Assembly (NCBI RefSeq): GCF_019084075.1
Contig: NZ_JAHREN010000001.1
Coordinates: 4,738,501 to 4,802,500 of the forward strand
DNA length: 64,000 nt
Direction: 5' to 3'
Origin: Siccirubricoccus sp. G192
Lineage (GTDB): Bacteria > Pseudomonadota > Alphaproteobacteria > Acetobacterales > Acetobacteraceae
Under the pieces are notes generated by a model that was given only the letters and a program-made list of their open reading frames with translations, made no database searches and was not told the origin of the DNA. Both the position numbers and the translations under genes were made by a program. Positions 54,801 through 63,688 of this stretch are shown in pieces; within the stretch, counting starts at the first letter, position 1, and each line of letters opens with the position of its first letter.

Positions 54801-55529
54801 TCAGCCCGGCAGGGTGAGAAGCCGGCCGAAGCCCGGCACCGCATCGCCGATGCCGCATTGGCGGAGCGCATGCCAGGCTATGGCCTGGTTGCTGGTCAGC
54901 ACCGGCATGCCCAGCGCCGCCTCCAGCCCCTCGATCAGCTCGGCGGAACGGATGGCGGTGCAACTGATGAAGCAGGCCTCCGCCCCCGGCGCCGCCGCGG
55001 CGGCCCGCAGCGCCTGGTCGCGGATGGTGGCGGGCGGCAGCCGCGCCATCTCGGCATTGCTATCGATGCCGAGCCCCTCCCCGCCCGCCACCGCCACGCC
55101 ATGCGCGGCCAGGAAATCCACCTCGCGGGCATGCACCGGGGCGATATAGGGCGTCACCAGCAGCACGCGGCGGGCCCTGAGCACGGCCAGCGCGGCGAGG
55201 ATGGCATCCGCTGTAGCCAGGGCGGGCAGGCCGGTGGCGGCCTCGATCCGCGCCCGGATCTCGCCGGCCAGATGCGGCGCGAAGGTGGAGACCGCGGTGC
55301 AGTGGAAGACGATGCGCGCCACCCGCGCATCCGCCAGCAGCCGCGCGGCCGGCTCCAGCGCCGCCAGCATGCCGAGCAACTCGGCCTCGGAACTGCCGCG
55401 CAATTCCAGCCGGGTCACCAGCGCCGTGACGCCCTGCGGCAGCATGGCCCGGATCTCCGGCTCCGCCACGCTGTTGCCGGAGGGCACCAGCAGGCCGAGC
55501 CGGGCACGGTCGCCATAGTCGATGCTCAT
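54801..55529 (-). CDS. Maleate isomerase/aspartate racemase-like protein
   Basis: 242 residues of the Asp/Glu racemase superfamily in its maleate cis-trans isomerase branch. The two catalytic cysteines are Cys77 (IVFHCTAVST) and Cys190 (CFISCTAIRSAELIE), and RLGLLVPSGNSVAEPE is the diagnostic N-terminus. Start ATG 55529 overlaps the NMT1-like SBP stop by 4 nt. It may interconvert dicarboxylates (maleate to fumarate) or racemise a small acid. Confidence 0.85.
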   Translation of the reverse strand: MSIDYGDRARLGLLVPSGNSVAEPEIRAMLPQGVTALVTRLELRGSSEAELLGMLAALEPAARLLADARVARIVFHCTAVSTFAPHLAGEIRARIEAATGLPALATADAILAALAVLRARRVLLVTPYIAPVHAREVDFLAAHGVAVAGGEGLGIDSNAEMARLPPATIRDQALRAAAAAPGAEACFISCTAIRSAELIEGLEAALGMPVLTSNQAIAWHALRQCGIGDAVPGFGRLLTLPG

Positions 55530-56419
55530 AGCGAGGCCCGCGCCTCGGCCAGGAAGCCGCGGTCGATATAGTCTTCCGCATGGGTCCGCGCGCGCGAGGG
55601 GAGTGCGCGGATCAAGGCGCTGGTCTCGATCAGCGCCTGCACCCCGGCGGCGCTGGCCTCGCCGTCGCGCGGGAAGATTCCTGCCCGTGTGTAGTCCTGC
55701 CAGGCAAGGTTGGCGTAGCGTTCCTCGATGCCCGCCTCCCGCATGGCGATGGCATTGGCGCCCTCCCGGTTCCGGTAGAACCATTCATGCGCCCGCAGGA
55801 AGGCGCGGCAGAAGCGCAGCAGCAGGCCGCGATTCGCCGCCGCCCAATCCGCATCCACATCCAGGCTGGTGAACTGGAAATCCTGGCGCGGTTCGCAGAG
55901 GGAGACGAAGCCCTGGTCCAGCGCGATCCGGTCCAGCGGCGCCCCCTGCAACCCGGCATCGATGCCGCCGGAGCGCAGCAGCTCCCACCGCGCCAGGATC
56001 GGGCCGCAGGGCACCAGCTCGTAGTCGCCGGGCCAATGCAGCCCCTCCGCCGCCAGCAGCTTCATGATGAGCGAGGAACTGCCGGCGCGGATCGAGGACA
56101 CGCCGATCCGCTTGCCGCGCAGCCCCGCCAGGCTGCCGATTCCGGCCCGGGCGATCAGCGAGAAGGGCAGCCGGTTCACATTGCCGCCGATGATGACCTG
56201 GCGCCCGCCCTGCTCGGCATCCAGGATCACATGCTCGGTCACGCCATAGGCAAGCTCCGCGCGGCCATCGCGGAGCCGTTCGTTCACCTCCTCGATGCCC
56301 TCGATATGGTCGATCCGCACCGCCAGCCCCTCGGCCTCGAACAGCCCGGCATGGAGAGCGATCCAGGCCGGCAGGTTGAAGTAGTTGCGGGAGACGACGG
56401 CGAGGGTCAGCGTGTCCAT
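55526..56419 (-). CDS. NMT1/THI5-like ABC transporter substrate-binding protein
   Basis: 297 residues. No clear signal peptide at the chosen ATG 56419 (MDTLTLAVVSRNYFNLPAWIALHAGLFEAEGLAVRI), so either a cytosolic NMT1-like protein or a misplaced start. GGNVNRLPFSLIARAGIGSLAGLRGKRIGVSSIRAGSSSLI is the family core. Coupled to the maleate-isomerase-like gene. Binds an unknown small molecule, possibly a pyrimidine or sulfonate. Confidence 0.8.
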   Translation of the reverse strand: MDTLTLAVVSRNYFNLPAWIALHAGLFEAEGLAVRIDHIEGIEEVNERLRDGRAELAYGVTEHVILDAEQGGRQVIIGGNVNRLPFSLIARAGIGSLAGLRGKRIGVSSIRAGSSSLIMKLLAAEGLHWPGDYELVPCGPILARWELLRSGGIDAGLQGAPLDRIALDQGFVSLCEPRQDFQFTSLDVDADWAAANRGLLLRFCRAFLRAHEWFYRNREGANAIAMREAGIEERYANLAWQDYTRAGIFPRDGEASAAGVQALIETSALIRALPSRARTHAEDYIDRGFLAEARASL

Positions 56420-56519
56420 GGGCGGCCTCCATCTGGCCGGCATCTCGGCCCGGAGGCAGCCCGGCTGTCAAACCCGGCGGTATCTGCGATACCTGTGCCT
56501 CCCGGAGAAGGAAGCCGCC

Positions 56520-57371
56520 ATGCCGCCGGTCGTCGCCATCATCGCCCAGGGCGCCATGGGGGCCGGCATCGCCCGGCGCCTGACGGAGAACGGCGTCACC
56601 GTACTGACCTGGCTGGAGGGCCGCAGCCCGGCCAGCACGAAGCGCGCCGCGGCCGCCGGCATGCAGGGCACGGACCTCGCCGGCATCGCCGGGGCCGGGA
56701 TCATCCTCTCCATCCTGCCGCCCGCCGATGCGCCTGATCTGGCGGAGCGGCTGGCGCCGCATCTCGCCGCCGCCGCACGGAAGCCCGCCTTCGCCTGTTG
56801 CAATGCGGTGAGCCCGGAGACGGTGCGGCGCATCGCCGCCATCCTGGCCGGAAGCGGCGCCGCTTTCGTGGATGGCGGCATCATCGGCGGCCCGCCGCGG
56901 CCGGATGGCTATACCCCCGCCCTCTATCTCTCGGGGCCGGAGGCGGCGCGGCTTGGGGTGCTGGGTCGGCACGGGCTGGATATCCGCCTCCTGGATGGTC
57001 CGGTCGGCGCCGCCTCGGCGCTGAAGATGTCCTATGCCGGCATCACCAAGGGGCTGGTGGCGCTCTCCTCCGCCATGATGCTGGCGGCCACCCGGGCCGG
57101 CGCCGCCGAGGGGCTGTTCCGGGGATTGGAAAGGAGCCAGCCGCAATTGCTGGCCTGGTTCGGCCGCATGGTGCCGCCGATGTATGACAAGGCCTATCGC
57201 TGGGTCGGCGAGATGGAGGAGATCGCCGATTTCGTGGCCCCGGATGCCGGCGCCCGCGCCGCCTACCAGGCCATCGCGCAATTCTACACGCAGCTTGCCG
57301 AGGATGCCGCCGGGCCGAATGAGGCCACCGCAGCGCTCTCGGCCTTCCTGGCCCAACCGAAATCCGACTGA
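56520..57371 (+). CDS. NAD(P)-binding 6-phosphogluconate dehydrogenase-like protein (DUF1932 type)
   Basis: 283 residues. The N-terminal Rossmann motif VVAIIAQGAMGAGIARRLTENG replaces the usual GxGxxG with AQGAMG; FVDGGIIGGPPRP and GPVGAASALKMSYAGITKGLVAL form the C-terminal dehydrogenase half. Divergent from the NMT1-like gene. RBS GGAGAAGG. Probably reduces a hydroxy acid; substrate unknown. Confidence 0.82.
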   Translation: MPPVVAIIAQGAMGAGIARRLTENGVTVLTWLEGRSPASTKRAAAAGMQGTDLAGIAGAGIILSILPPADAPDLAERLAPHLAAAARKPAFACCNAVSPETVRRIAAILAGSGAAFVDGGIIGGPPRPDGYTPALYLSGPEAARLGVLGRHGLDIRLLDGPVGAASALKMSYAGITKGLVALSSAMMLAATRAGAAEGLFRGLERSQPQLLAWFGRMVPPMYDKAYRWVGEMEEIADFVAPDAGARAAYQAIAQFYTQLAEDAAGPNEATAALSAFLAQPKSD

Positions 57372-57379
57372 GCCTTTTT

Positions 57380-58156
57380 CTACGCCACCACCCTGTCCCG
57401 CGGCAGGCTCAGCCAGGCGCGGGCGCCGACGCCGGGCAGCGCTTCCAGCCGGAGCCCACCGCCATGCGCCTCCAGCAGCGAGCGCGCCACCGCCAGGCCG
57501 AAGCCGAGGCCGCGCGTGCGTTCCGCCTCCGTCACCACCGGGGCGGCGGCGGCGAGATCCTCGGCGCCGAGCCCGGCGCCCTCATCCTCGACCACGATCG
57601 CCAGCGTCTCCGGGGTCAGCACGGGGCGGAGGTCGATCCAGTCGCCATCCCGGGTCATCCGCGCCGCCCGCGCCAGCACCTGCAGCAGCGCACCCCGCAA
57701 CGCCCGCCGGTCGGCATGCAGCGTCAGGCCCGCGAGGCCGGGCGCCAGCCGCCATTGCCGGGTGCCCGGGCCGAGCTGGGCGGCGGTGGCGGCGATCGCC
57801 TCCTCCAGCAAGGGCGCGAGCGGCAGCGCCTCCGGCCGCAGGCTGCGCGGACCGGCCTCGGCGGCCAGGAATTCGGCGATGTCGTCGGAAAGCCGCAGCA
57901 GGCGCCGGCCCTCGGCCGCGATGGCGGCGGCCTGCGGCGGCGGCAGGGTGCCGGCATGGCCGAGCAGGGCGAGGCCGGGGGCCTGCAACTCCTGGGCGAG
58001 CAGGCCGAGGCAGCGGGCGCGGGCCTCGGCACTGCGCCGGGCGCTGGCGGCGGCGGCTTCAGCCAAGCGCCGCCCCTGCCGGGCCCGCAGCAGCGGCAGC
58101 AGCAGGATGGCGGCGGCCAGCAGGCCGGAGAGGATGGGCAGCAAAAAGCCGGGCAT
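57380..58156 (-). CDS. Degenerate sensor histidine kinase-like protein
   Basis: 258 residues. One N-terminal membrane helix (MPGFLLPILSGLLAAAILLLPLL), then a HisKA-like region where the phospho-acceptor His is replaced by Gln55 (LLAQELQAP), and an HATPase domain whose N-box Asn is missing (VLARAARM), though EDEGAGLG and LGFGLAVARSL remain. So phosphotransfer seems impossible; it may be a pseudokinase. Its ATG at 58156 lies in the loop of the rpmB terminator hairpin, an unusual placement. Confidence 0.7.
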   Translation of the reverse strand: MPGFLLPILSGLLAAAILLLPLLRARQGRRLAEAAAASARRSAEARARCLGLLAQELQAPGLALLGHAGTLPPPQAAAIAAEGRRLLRLSDDIAEFLAAEAGPRSLRPEALPLAPLLEEAIAATAAQLGPGTRQWRLAPGLAGLTLHADRRALRGALLQVLARAARMTRDGDWIDLRPVLTPETLAIVVEDEGAGLGAEDLAAAAPVVTEAERTRGLGFGLAVARSLLEAHGGGLRLEALPGVGARAWLSLPRDRVVA

Positions 58157-58168
58157 GACGCCCGGCTT
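58146..58168 (-). terminator. Rho-independent terminator of rpmB
   Basis: On the minus strand AAGCCGGGC-GTCAT-GCCCGGCTT (9-bp stem, 5-nt loop) is followed by a T5 run (58147-58143). It lies 37 nt after the rpmB stop. It also contains the start codon of the degenerate kinase gene in its loop. Confidence 0.75.
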
Positions 58169-58205
58169 TAGCCATCAAAGGTAAAGAAGCCCCTAAGAAA
58201 TGGGC

Positions 58206-58511
58206 TCAGGCCGCCGCGGCTGCAGCCTTCTTCGCCTGCGCCCGGGCGATGCGGCGCTTCAGGGTGATCGCCTCGACCGGCAGCTTGCGGTCCGGCGTGC
58301 CGAGCAGGAAGGCATCGAGCCCGCCATTGTGCTCGATGGTGCGGATGCCGTTCACCGAAAGGCGCAGCCGCACGGGGGCCGCCAGCACGTCCGAGAAGAA
58401 CGACGTCTCCTGCATATTGGGCAGGAAGCGACGCCGCGTCTTGTTGTTGGCGTGGCTGACGTTGTTTCCCGTCAGCACGCCCTTGCCGGTGATGCCGCAG
58501 CGGCGGGCCAT
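58206..58511 (-). CDS. rpmB: 50S ribosomal protein L28
   Basis: 101 residues starting MARRCGITGKGVLTGNNVSHANNKTRRRFLPN, the L28 signature. The Zn cysteines of some L28 forms are absent. C-terminal Ala-rich tail is a lineage feature. ATG 58511 is preferred to an upstream in-frame ATG whose extension is not L28-like. Confidence 0.97.
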   Translation of the reverse strand: MARRCGITGKGVLTGNNVSHANNKTRRRFLPNMQETSFFSDVLAAPVRLRLSVNGIRTIEHNGGLDAFLLGTPDRKLPVEAITLKRRIARAQAKKAAAAAA

Positions 58512-58625
58512 GGTGCAGTTCCTGAAGGCAGGCGCAGCGGCAAGGCTTCGCCGCATGCGGGTTGGGTGATTGAGCCGGGCCGTATGCCCCGCCGGGCGCG
58601 GGGCGTCAAGGCTTGGCGTGGCCCC

Positions 58626-58902
58626 TCACATCTCGGCGGGGTGGTGCTGGCCGCCCGGCAGATGCTCCCGCATTTCCCGCAATTCCCCCGGATTCGACCG
58701 AGGCCAGGGCATTCCGCAGCACCGCGGCGATCGCCCGGTCCTCCATGGTCCGGGCCAGCAGGCCGAGCGCGCCGCCGAGCAGGGCCGAGGCCACCGAAAC
58801 CGGGGCGATCTTCTGCTCCATCATGTATTCGATGGCCTTGTCCACCACCGAGCCGGCGTGGCTCAGGTCTTCCGGGGCCACGCCCTGGGGGTCTAGCTGC
58901 AT
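58626..58902 (-). pseudogene. Small conserved hypothetical protein, frameshifted as read
   Basis: Begins MQLDPQGVAPEDLSHAGSV and contains a mostly helical core DKAIEYMMEQKIAPVSVASALLGGALGLLARTMEDRAIAAVLRNALASVES. At a C5 run (58685-58689) the frame changes; removing one base gives GELREMREHLPGGQHHPAEM and stop at 58626, ~92 residues. Soluble, function unknown. The short run makes a sequencing error plausible. Confidence 0.6.
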
Positions 58903-59002
58903 GCGGCTGCCTCCTCCTGCCCGGCGCAGATAGGGCGTGGGGCGGCCCGGCGAAACCCCTGCCGCCACACCGGGCCCGGCATTCCATGCCCGGTGTGACG
59001 CA

Positions 59003-59146
59003 GCCGCCGCACCGGTTCAGAGCGCGGCGGCCGCATCCTCGCCGGGCCGCGCCCTGCGCGACGCGTCGAGGCCGGCCGCCACACCGGTTCAGAGCGCGGC
59101 GGCTGCGTCCTCGCCGAGCCGCGCCCTGCGCGACGCGTCGAGGCCG
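59003..59146. repeat. 72-bp tandem duplication at the 3' end of the ABC exporter gene
   Basis: Units 59003-59074 and 59075-59146 are identical except at four positions and contain ACCGGTTCAGAGCGCGGCGG. The second unit (59075-59146) encodes the last residues and TGA stop of the minus-strand exporter; the first lies just downstream, untranslated. 72 bp equals 24 codons, so the duplication kept frame. Confidence 0.75.
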
Positions 59147-60973
59147 GCCGCCGCTTGCGCCGCCGCCGCCGCCTCGGCCGCCGCCACCGCCTCGGACTGG
59201 CGGCGCCACATCTCGGCATAGAGGCCGTCCTCGGCGATCAGCGCGGCATGGCTGCCACGCTCGGCGATCCGACCATCCCGCAGCACGATGATCTCATCCG
59301 CCTCCACCACGGTGGAGAGCCGATGCGCGATCACGAGCGTCGTGCGGTTGGCCGAGACCTGGCGCAGCGCCGCCTGGATCTCCTGCTCGGTATGGGTATC
59401 CAGCGCGCTGGTCGCCTCGTCCAGGATCAGGATGCGCGGGTTCTTCAGGATGGTGCGGGCGATCGCCACGCGCTGCTTCTCGCCGCCGGAGAGCTTCAGC
59501 CCGCGCTCCCCCACCATGGTGCGGTAGCCATCCGGCAGCCGCTCCACGAAGTCGTGCACCTGCGCCAGCTTCGCCGCCTGCACGATCTCCTCCTCCGAGG
59601 CGCCGGGCCGTCCATAGGCGATGTTGTAGCGGATGGTGTCGTTGAACAGCACGGTGTCCTGCGGCACCACGCCGATGGAAGCGCGCAGCGAGGCCTGGGT
59701 CACGCTGCCGATCGGCACGCCATCCACCAGGATGCGGCCGCCCGTCGCGTCGTAGAAGCGGAACAGCAGGCGGGAGATGGTGGATTTCCCCGCCCCGGTC
59801 GGCCCGACGATGGCCAGCGTCCGCCCCGGCGGCACCCGGAAGGAGACGCCCTTCAGGATGACGCGGTCCGGCCGGTAGCCGAAGCGCACATCCTCGAAGA
59901 CCAGCTCGCCCGGCCCCGGCGGCAGGTCCGGCGCGCCGGGGGCATCCGCGACCTCGCGCTCCTCGCGCATCAGGCTGAACATCGCCTCCATGTCGGTGAG
60001 GGACTGCTTCATCTCGCGATAGACGAAGCCGAGGAAGTTCAGCGGCAGGTAGAGCTGGATGAGGTAGGTATTCACCAGCACGAAATCGCCGACCGTCATC
60101 TCGCCCCGCGTGACACCCCCCCGCCGCCATCAGCATGACGATGGTGAGGCCGATGGCGATCACCGCCGACTGGCCCATGTTCAGCCAGTTCAGTGTCACC
60201 TCGGAGCGGATATAGGCATGCTCGTAGCGGGACAGCGAGGCGTCGTAGCGGCGCTCCTCATGCGGCTCGTTGTTGAAGTACTTCACCGTCTCGTAGTTCA
60301 GCAGGCTGTCGATCGCCTTGGTATTCGCCTCCTGGTCGGTGGCGTTCATCTCCCGCCGGAAGCGCAGCCGCCAGTCCGTGAAGAGCAGGGTGAAGGCGAT
60401 ATAGATCGCGATGGTCCCCAGCGTCACCGCGGCATAGGCGAAGCTGAACATGCCCCAGAGGATCGCCGCCACCACCAGGATCTCGAGGATCGTCGGGATG
60501 ATGGTGAAGAGCATGAAGTCGAGCACGAAGGTGATGCCCCGCGTGCCGCGCTCGATAACGCGCGAGAGGCCGCCGGTCTGCCGGTCCAGGTGGAAGCGCA
60601 GCGACAGCGCATGCATGTGCCGGAAGACCTGCAGCGCGATCCGCCGGCTGGCCCGCGCCTGCACCCGCACGAAGACCGCATCGCGCAACTCGCCGAAGAC
60701 GCTGCTCGCCACCCGCAGCAGGCCATAGGCCAGCACCAGCGCCACCGGCACCGCCGCGATGCCGGCGGCGGTGCCGAGCTTCGGCCCCAGCGCATCCACG
60801 GCGCGGGCATAGGCGATCGGCACCAGCACATTCGCCAGCTTGGCCGCCACCAGGAACAGCAACGCGATGACGACGCGCGCCCGCAGCCCGGGCTCCCCCT
60901 TCGGCCAGAGCCAGGGGGCGAGGGTCAATAGGGTAGCGAGGTGGCCGCGCTCGGCCGCCTTGGATTCACTCAC
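59089..60973 (-). pseudogene. ABC exporter (ATM1/HMT1-type heavy-metal/Fe-S precursor exporter), frameshifted as read
   Basis: Half-transporter: membrane domain with five to six helices (residues ~20-320; TGGLSRVIERGTRGITFVLDF is typical of ATM1-type) then ATPase (Walker A GPTGAGKST, signature LSGGEKQRVAIARTI, Walker B RILILDEATSALD). Translation probably starts at GTG 60973 (GGAG 8 nt upstream). At a C7 run (60116-60122) the frame shifts; one base less gives AAGGVTRGEMTVGDFVLVN. Repaired ~627 residues is normal. An Ala-rich C-terminal tail ends in the duplicated region. Exports glutathione-bound sulfur/Fe-S precursor or metal conjugate. Confidence 0.87.
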
Positions 60974-61084
60974 GGGAAGACTCCAGATCGTTCCCCCCAA
61001 GATGGGGCGGAAGCGCCGCCGGGCAAACCGGGGCGCCGAACCGGCCATCTGGCCGAGCCGGTGCGGGCGGCGTTACAGAAGGGC

Positions 61085-61939
61085 ATGAGCCCCTTCCAGC
61101 GCCATATCGATGCCTGCAACAACCTCCCCTCGCCCGCCGGCCTGGTGCCCTTCCGCATCGCCGAGGCCCAGGTGGGCTGGCTTTCGGCCGAACTGGCGCA
61201 GGCGCTGACCTTCTTCCCCCGTGAATCCCATTTCGATGCCGCGGGCGTTGCCATGGCCGGCCGGCTCCGCGGCCCCGGCGCGCGGTCGGAGGCGCTGGCG
61301 ACGGTGGCGGCCTCGCTCGCCGGCCGCGGCTTCTTCCGCCTGCGCGGCGAGCGTTTCGATATCCGGGCGGCCGCGGAGGGGCCGGTGCTCGCCGCCCTCG
61401 ACCGCGGCGCGCTGCCCGCCTTCGGCGTGATCTCCCAGGGCGTGCATGTGAACGGCCTGGTGCGCCGGCCGGAGGGCCTGCACCTCTGGATCGGCTGGCG
61501 GGCGAAGGACAAGGCGGTGGCGCCCGGCCAGCTCGACAACCTGGTCGCCGGCGGCATCCCGGCCGGGCTCTCGGCCGAGGAAACCCTGGTGAAGGAGGCG
61601 GGCGAGGAAGCCAGCCTGCCCCCCGAACTCGCCCTGCGGGCCCGCCGGACTGGCCGCGTCTCCTATGTGATGGCGACCGAGCGGGGCATGCGGCGGGACG
61701 TGCTGCACTGCTTCGACCTCGACCTGCCAGAGGATGTCACGCCCCGCCCCGGTGACGACGAGGTGGAACGCTTCGAACTGTGGCCCGCACAGCGCGTGCT
61801 GGAGACGGTGCGGGATACCGGCCGCGTGAAATTCAACGTCAACCTGGTGCTGATCGACCTCTTCCTGCGCGAGGGGCTGATCGACCCCGCCAGCGAGGAG
61901 GGCCGCCGGTTGCGGGCCGGCCTGGAGCAGGGGCCATGA
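61085..61939 (+). CDS. NUDIX hydrolase family protein (DUF4743 type)
   Basis: 284 residues. An N-terminal DUF4743 domain (MSPFQRHIDACNNLPSPAGLVPFRIAEAQVGWL) precedes a NUDIX domain with Nudix box GLSAEETLVKEAGEEASL. These proteins resemble thiamine-diphosphatase-like (TPK-associated) hydrolases. The stop TGA overlaps a tiny downstream reading frame (ATGA). Confidence 0.85.
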   Translation: MSPFQRHIDACNNLPSPAGLVPFRIAEAQVGWLSAELAQALTFFPRESHFDAAGVAMAGRLRGPGARSEALATVAASLAGRGFFRLRGERFDIRAAAEGPVLAALDRGALPAFGVISQGVHVNGLVRRPEGLHLWIGWRAKDKAVAPGQLDNLVAGGIPAGLSAEETLVKEAGEEASLPPELALRARRTGRVSYVMATERGMRRDVLHCFDLDLPEDVTPRPGDDEVERFELWPAQRVLETVRDTGRVKFNVNLVLIDLFLREGLIDPASEEGRRLRAGLEQGP

Positions 61940-62013
61940 CGCAGCGCGAGCGGATGCTGGCCGGCCTGCCTGGCGTGGCGGTGGCCGCCCGCGCCATGGT
62001 GCGGCAGGCATAG
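61936..62013 (+). other. Tiny reading frame resembling the start of a maltose/galactose O-acetyltransferase
   Basis: 25 residues, MTQRERMLAGLPGVAVAARAMVRQ; the opening (TQRERMLAG) looks like the Mac domain of sugar O-acetyltransferases, which normally continue with EPYDA. No further hexapeptide-repeat sequence follows. Either a remnant of a truncated gene or a chance frame coupled to the NUDIX gene by ATGA. Confidence 0.25.
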
Positions 62014-62118
62014 GGCATTTCCCGGCGGCGCCCCCGTCCCCGCATGCCGGGGCAATGCCCGGATGGCGCCACCTTCCCCGCCCGCGCCACATCGGCGGCA
62101 GACCTGAAAGGCGCCGCC

Positions 62119-63333
62119 ATGCCGAGCCCCATCACCCGCCTCGCCGCCGCCGCAGCCTCCGCCCATGCGGCCGACCAATTGGCGCTCGCCGCCCTGCCGC
62201 TGCTGGCCACCCTGTCGCTCGGCGCCGGGCCTGGCCTGGTCGGCCTGCTGGTGGCGGCGCAGAGCGCGGCCTGGCTGCTGGTCTCGCTGCCTGCCGGGGC
62301 GCTGGTGGACCGCGCCGACCGGCGGCACCTGATGATCCGTGCCCAATGCGCGACCGGGCTCGCCCTGCTGCTGGCGGCGCTGGCCGGCTGGTGGGGCGCC
62401 ACGCCGCTACTGGGCCTGGCGGCCTTCCTCGGCAGCGCCGGCACGGTGGTCTTCGCGCTGGCCGCCTTCGCCGCGGTGCCGGCCCTGGCCGCGCGCGGCG
62501 GGGAAGCCCTGGTCCCCGCCAATGCCCGGCTGGAACTGGCCCGCGCCCTGGCCACCCTGGCCGCGCCGGTCCTGGCCGGGCTGCTGGCCGCCCGGGCCGG
62601 GGAGCCGGCGCTGGCCCTGCTCGCGGCCGGGCTGGCCGCCCTGGGCGCGGCGGCGATCGCGGCGCGCGGCCTGCCGGCCCTGCCCCCGGCCTCATCGCCC
62701 AACCGCCCGCCGGTCGGCCGCGCCATCGCCGAGGGCGCCGGCTTCGTCTGGCGCCAGCCGTTGCTGCGCGCCGTGGCGCTTTGCGCCATCGCCTGGAACG
62801 GCAGCTTCATGGCGCTGACCGCCGTCTTCGTGCCCTTCGCCCTGACGCGCCTCGGGCTGGATGCGGCCGGCGCCGGCACCGCGCTCGCGGGGTATGGCGC
62901 CGGGCTCGTGCTGGGGGCGCTGGCGGCGGGCAGGCTGACCCGGCACCTGGCGCCGCGGGCGCTGCTGGTGGCGGGGCCGGGGCTCTCGGTGGTGGCGGCG
63001 GGCGCGATGCTGGCGGCGCCGGCCCTGCCGGGGCTGCTGCTGCCGGGGCTGACCTGGTTCCTGCTGGGCTTCGGGCCGATGCTCTGGCAGGTGGCGCAGA
63101 CCAGCCTGCGCCAAGCGGTGGCACCGGCGGCGCTGCTCGGGCGGGTGGGGGCCACGATGCAGGCGGCGATCTTCGGCGCGCGGCCGCTGGGTGCGCTGGC
63201 GGGTGGCGCGGTCGCGGCCATGGCGGGGCTGGAGGCGGCGATGGCGCTGGCGGCGGGCGGGTTCTGCCTATCGCTCGCGGTGGTGCTGGCGACACCGCTG
63301 GCGCGGCTGCGGGCGCTGCCGGCGCCGGCCTGA
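62119..63333 (+). CDS. Major facilitator superfamily transporter
   Basis: 404 residues with 12 Ala/Leu-rich membrane helices. MFS motif A-like GALVDRADRRHLMIRAQ is visible between helices 2 and 3; GRVGATMQAAIFGARPLGALAGG lies in the C-half. Resembles EntS/bacterial drug exporters. ATG 62119; the upstream in-frame region is not conserved. Substrate unknown. Confidence 0.85.
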   Translation: MPSPITRLAAAAASAHAADQLALAALPLLATLSLGAGPGLVGLLVAAQSAAWLLVSLPAGALVDRADRRHLMIRAQCATGLALLLAALAGWWGATPLLGLAAFLGSAGTVVFALAAFAAVPALAARGGEALVPANARLELARALATLAAPVLAGLLAARAGEPALALLAAGLAALGAAAIAARGLPALPPASSPNRPPVGRAIAEGAGFVWRQPLLRAVALCAIAWNGSFMALTAVFVPFALTRLGLDAAGAGTALAGYGAGLVLGALAAGRLTRHLAPRALLVAGPGLSVVAAGAMLAAPALPGLLLPGLTWFLLGFGPMLWQVAQTSLRQAVAPAALLGRVGATMQAAIFGARPLGALAGGAVAAMAGLEAAMALAAGGFCLSLAVVLATPLARLRALPAPA

Positions 63334-63349
63334 CGCGGCTTCCCCCGCT

Positions 63350-63686
63350 TCAGCGCTTGCGCGGCGGCCTTCCCTCCCGCCGGTCCTGCTCCTCCGCCAG
63401 CACCGACCAGATGCGCATATAGGCTTCGTGCCGCCAGCGTTCCGGGACGGAGCCCTTGAAGTTGGTGGCCTTGATCTCGGTTGCCGCCCTGGCCATGGCC
63501 TCCGCCACCCGGGCGCGCGGCAGGGTGGCGCGATAGGCATAGTCGGTGCCGACCCAGGCCTCCACCTGCGCCTCGGGGAAGACGCGCTCGATATCGCCCT
63601 TGAAGCGGCCGCGGACCTTGAGCGTGTCCGGCTCCCCCCGGGTTTGTCACGATGCTGAGGAAGGCTTCGGCCAGGAATATCCACAT
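63350..63686 (-). pseudogene. Conserved hypothetical protein, frameshifted as read
   Basis: Starts MWIFLAEAFLSIVTNPGE; at a C6 run (63634-63639) the frame changes, and one base less gives PDTLKVRGRFKGDIERVFP followed by EAWVGTDYAYRATLPRARVAEAMARAATEIKATNFKGSV and RHEAYMRIWSVL. Repaired ~111 residues. I recognise the pattern as a widespread small proteobacterial protein (DTLKVR/FKGSV) but not its function. It follows the partial NUDIX gene by 2 nt, suggesting an operon. Confidence 0.75.
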
Positions 63687-63688
63687 GG

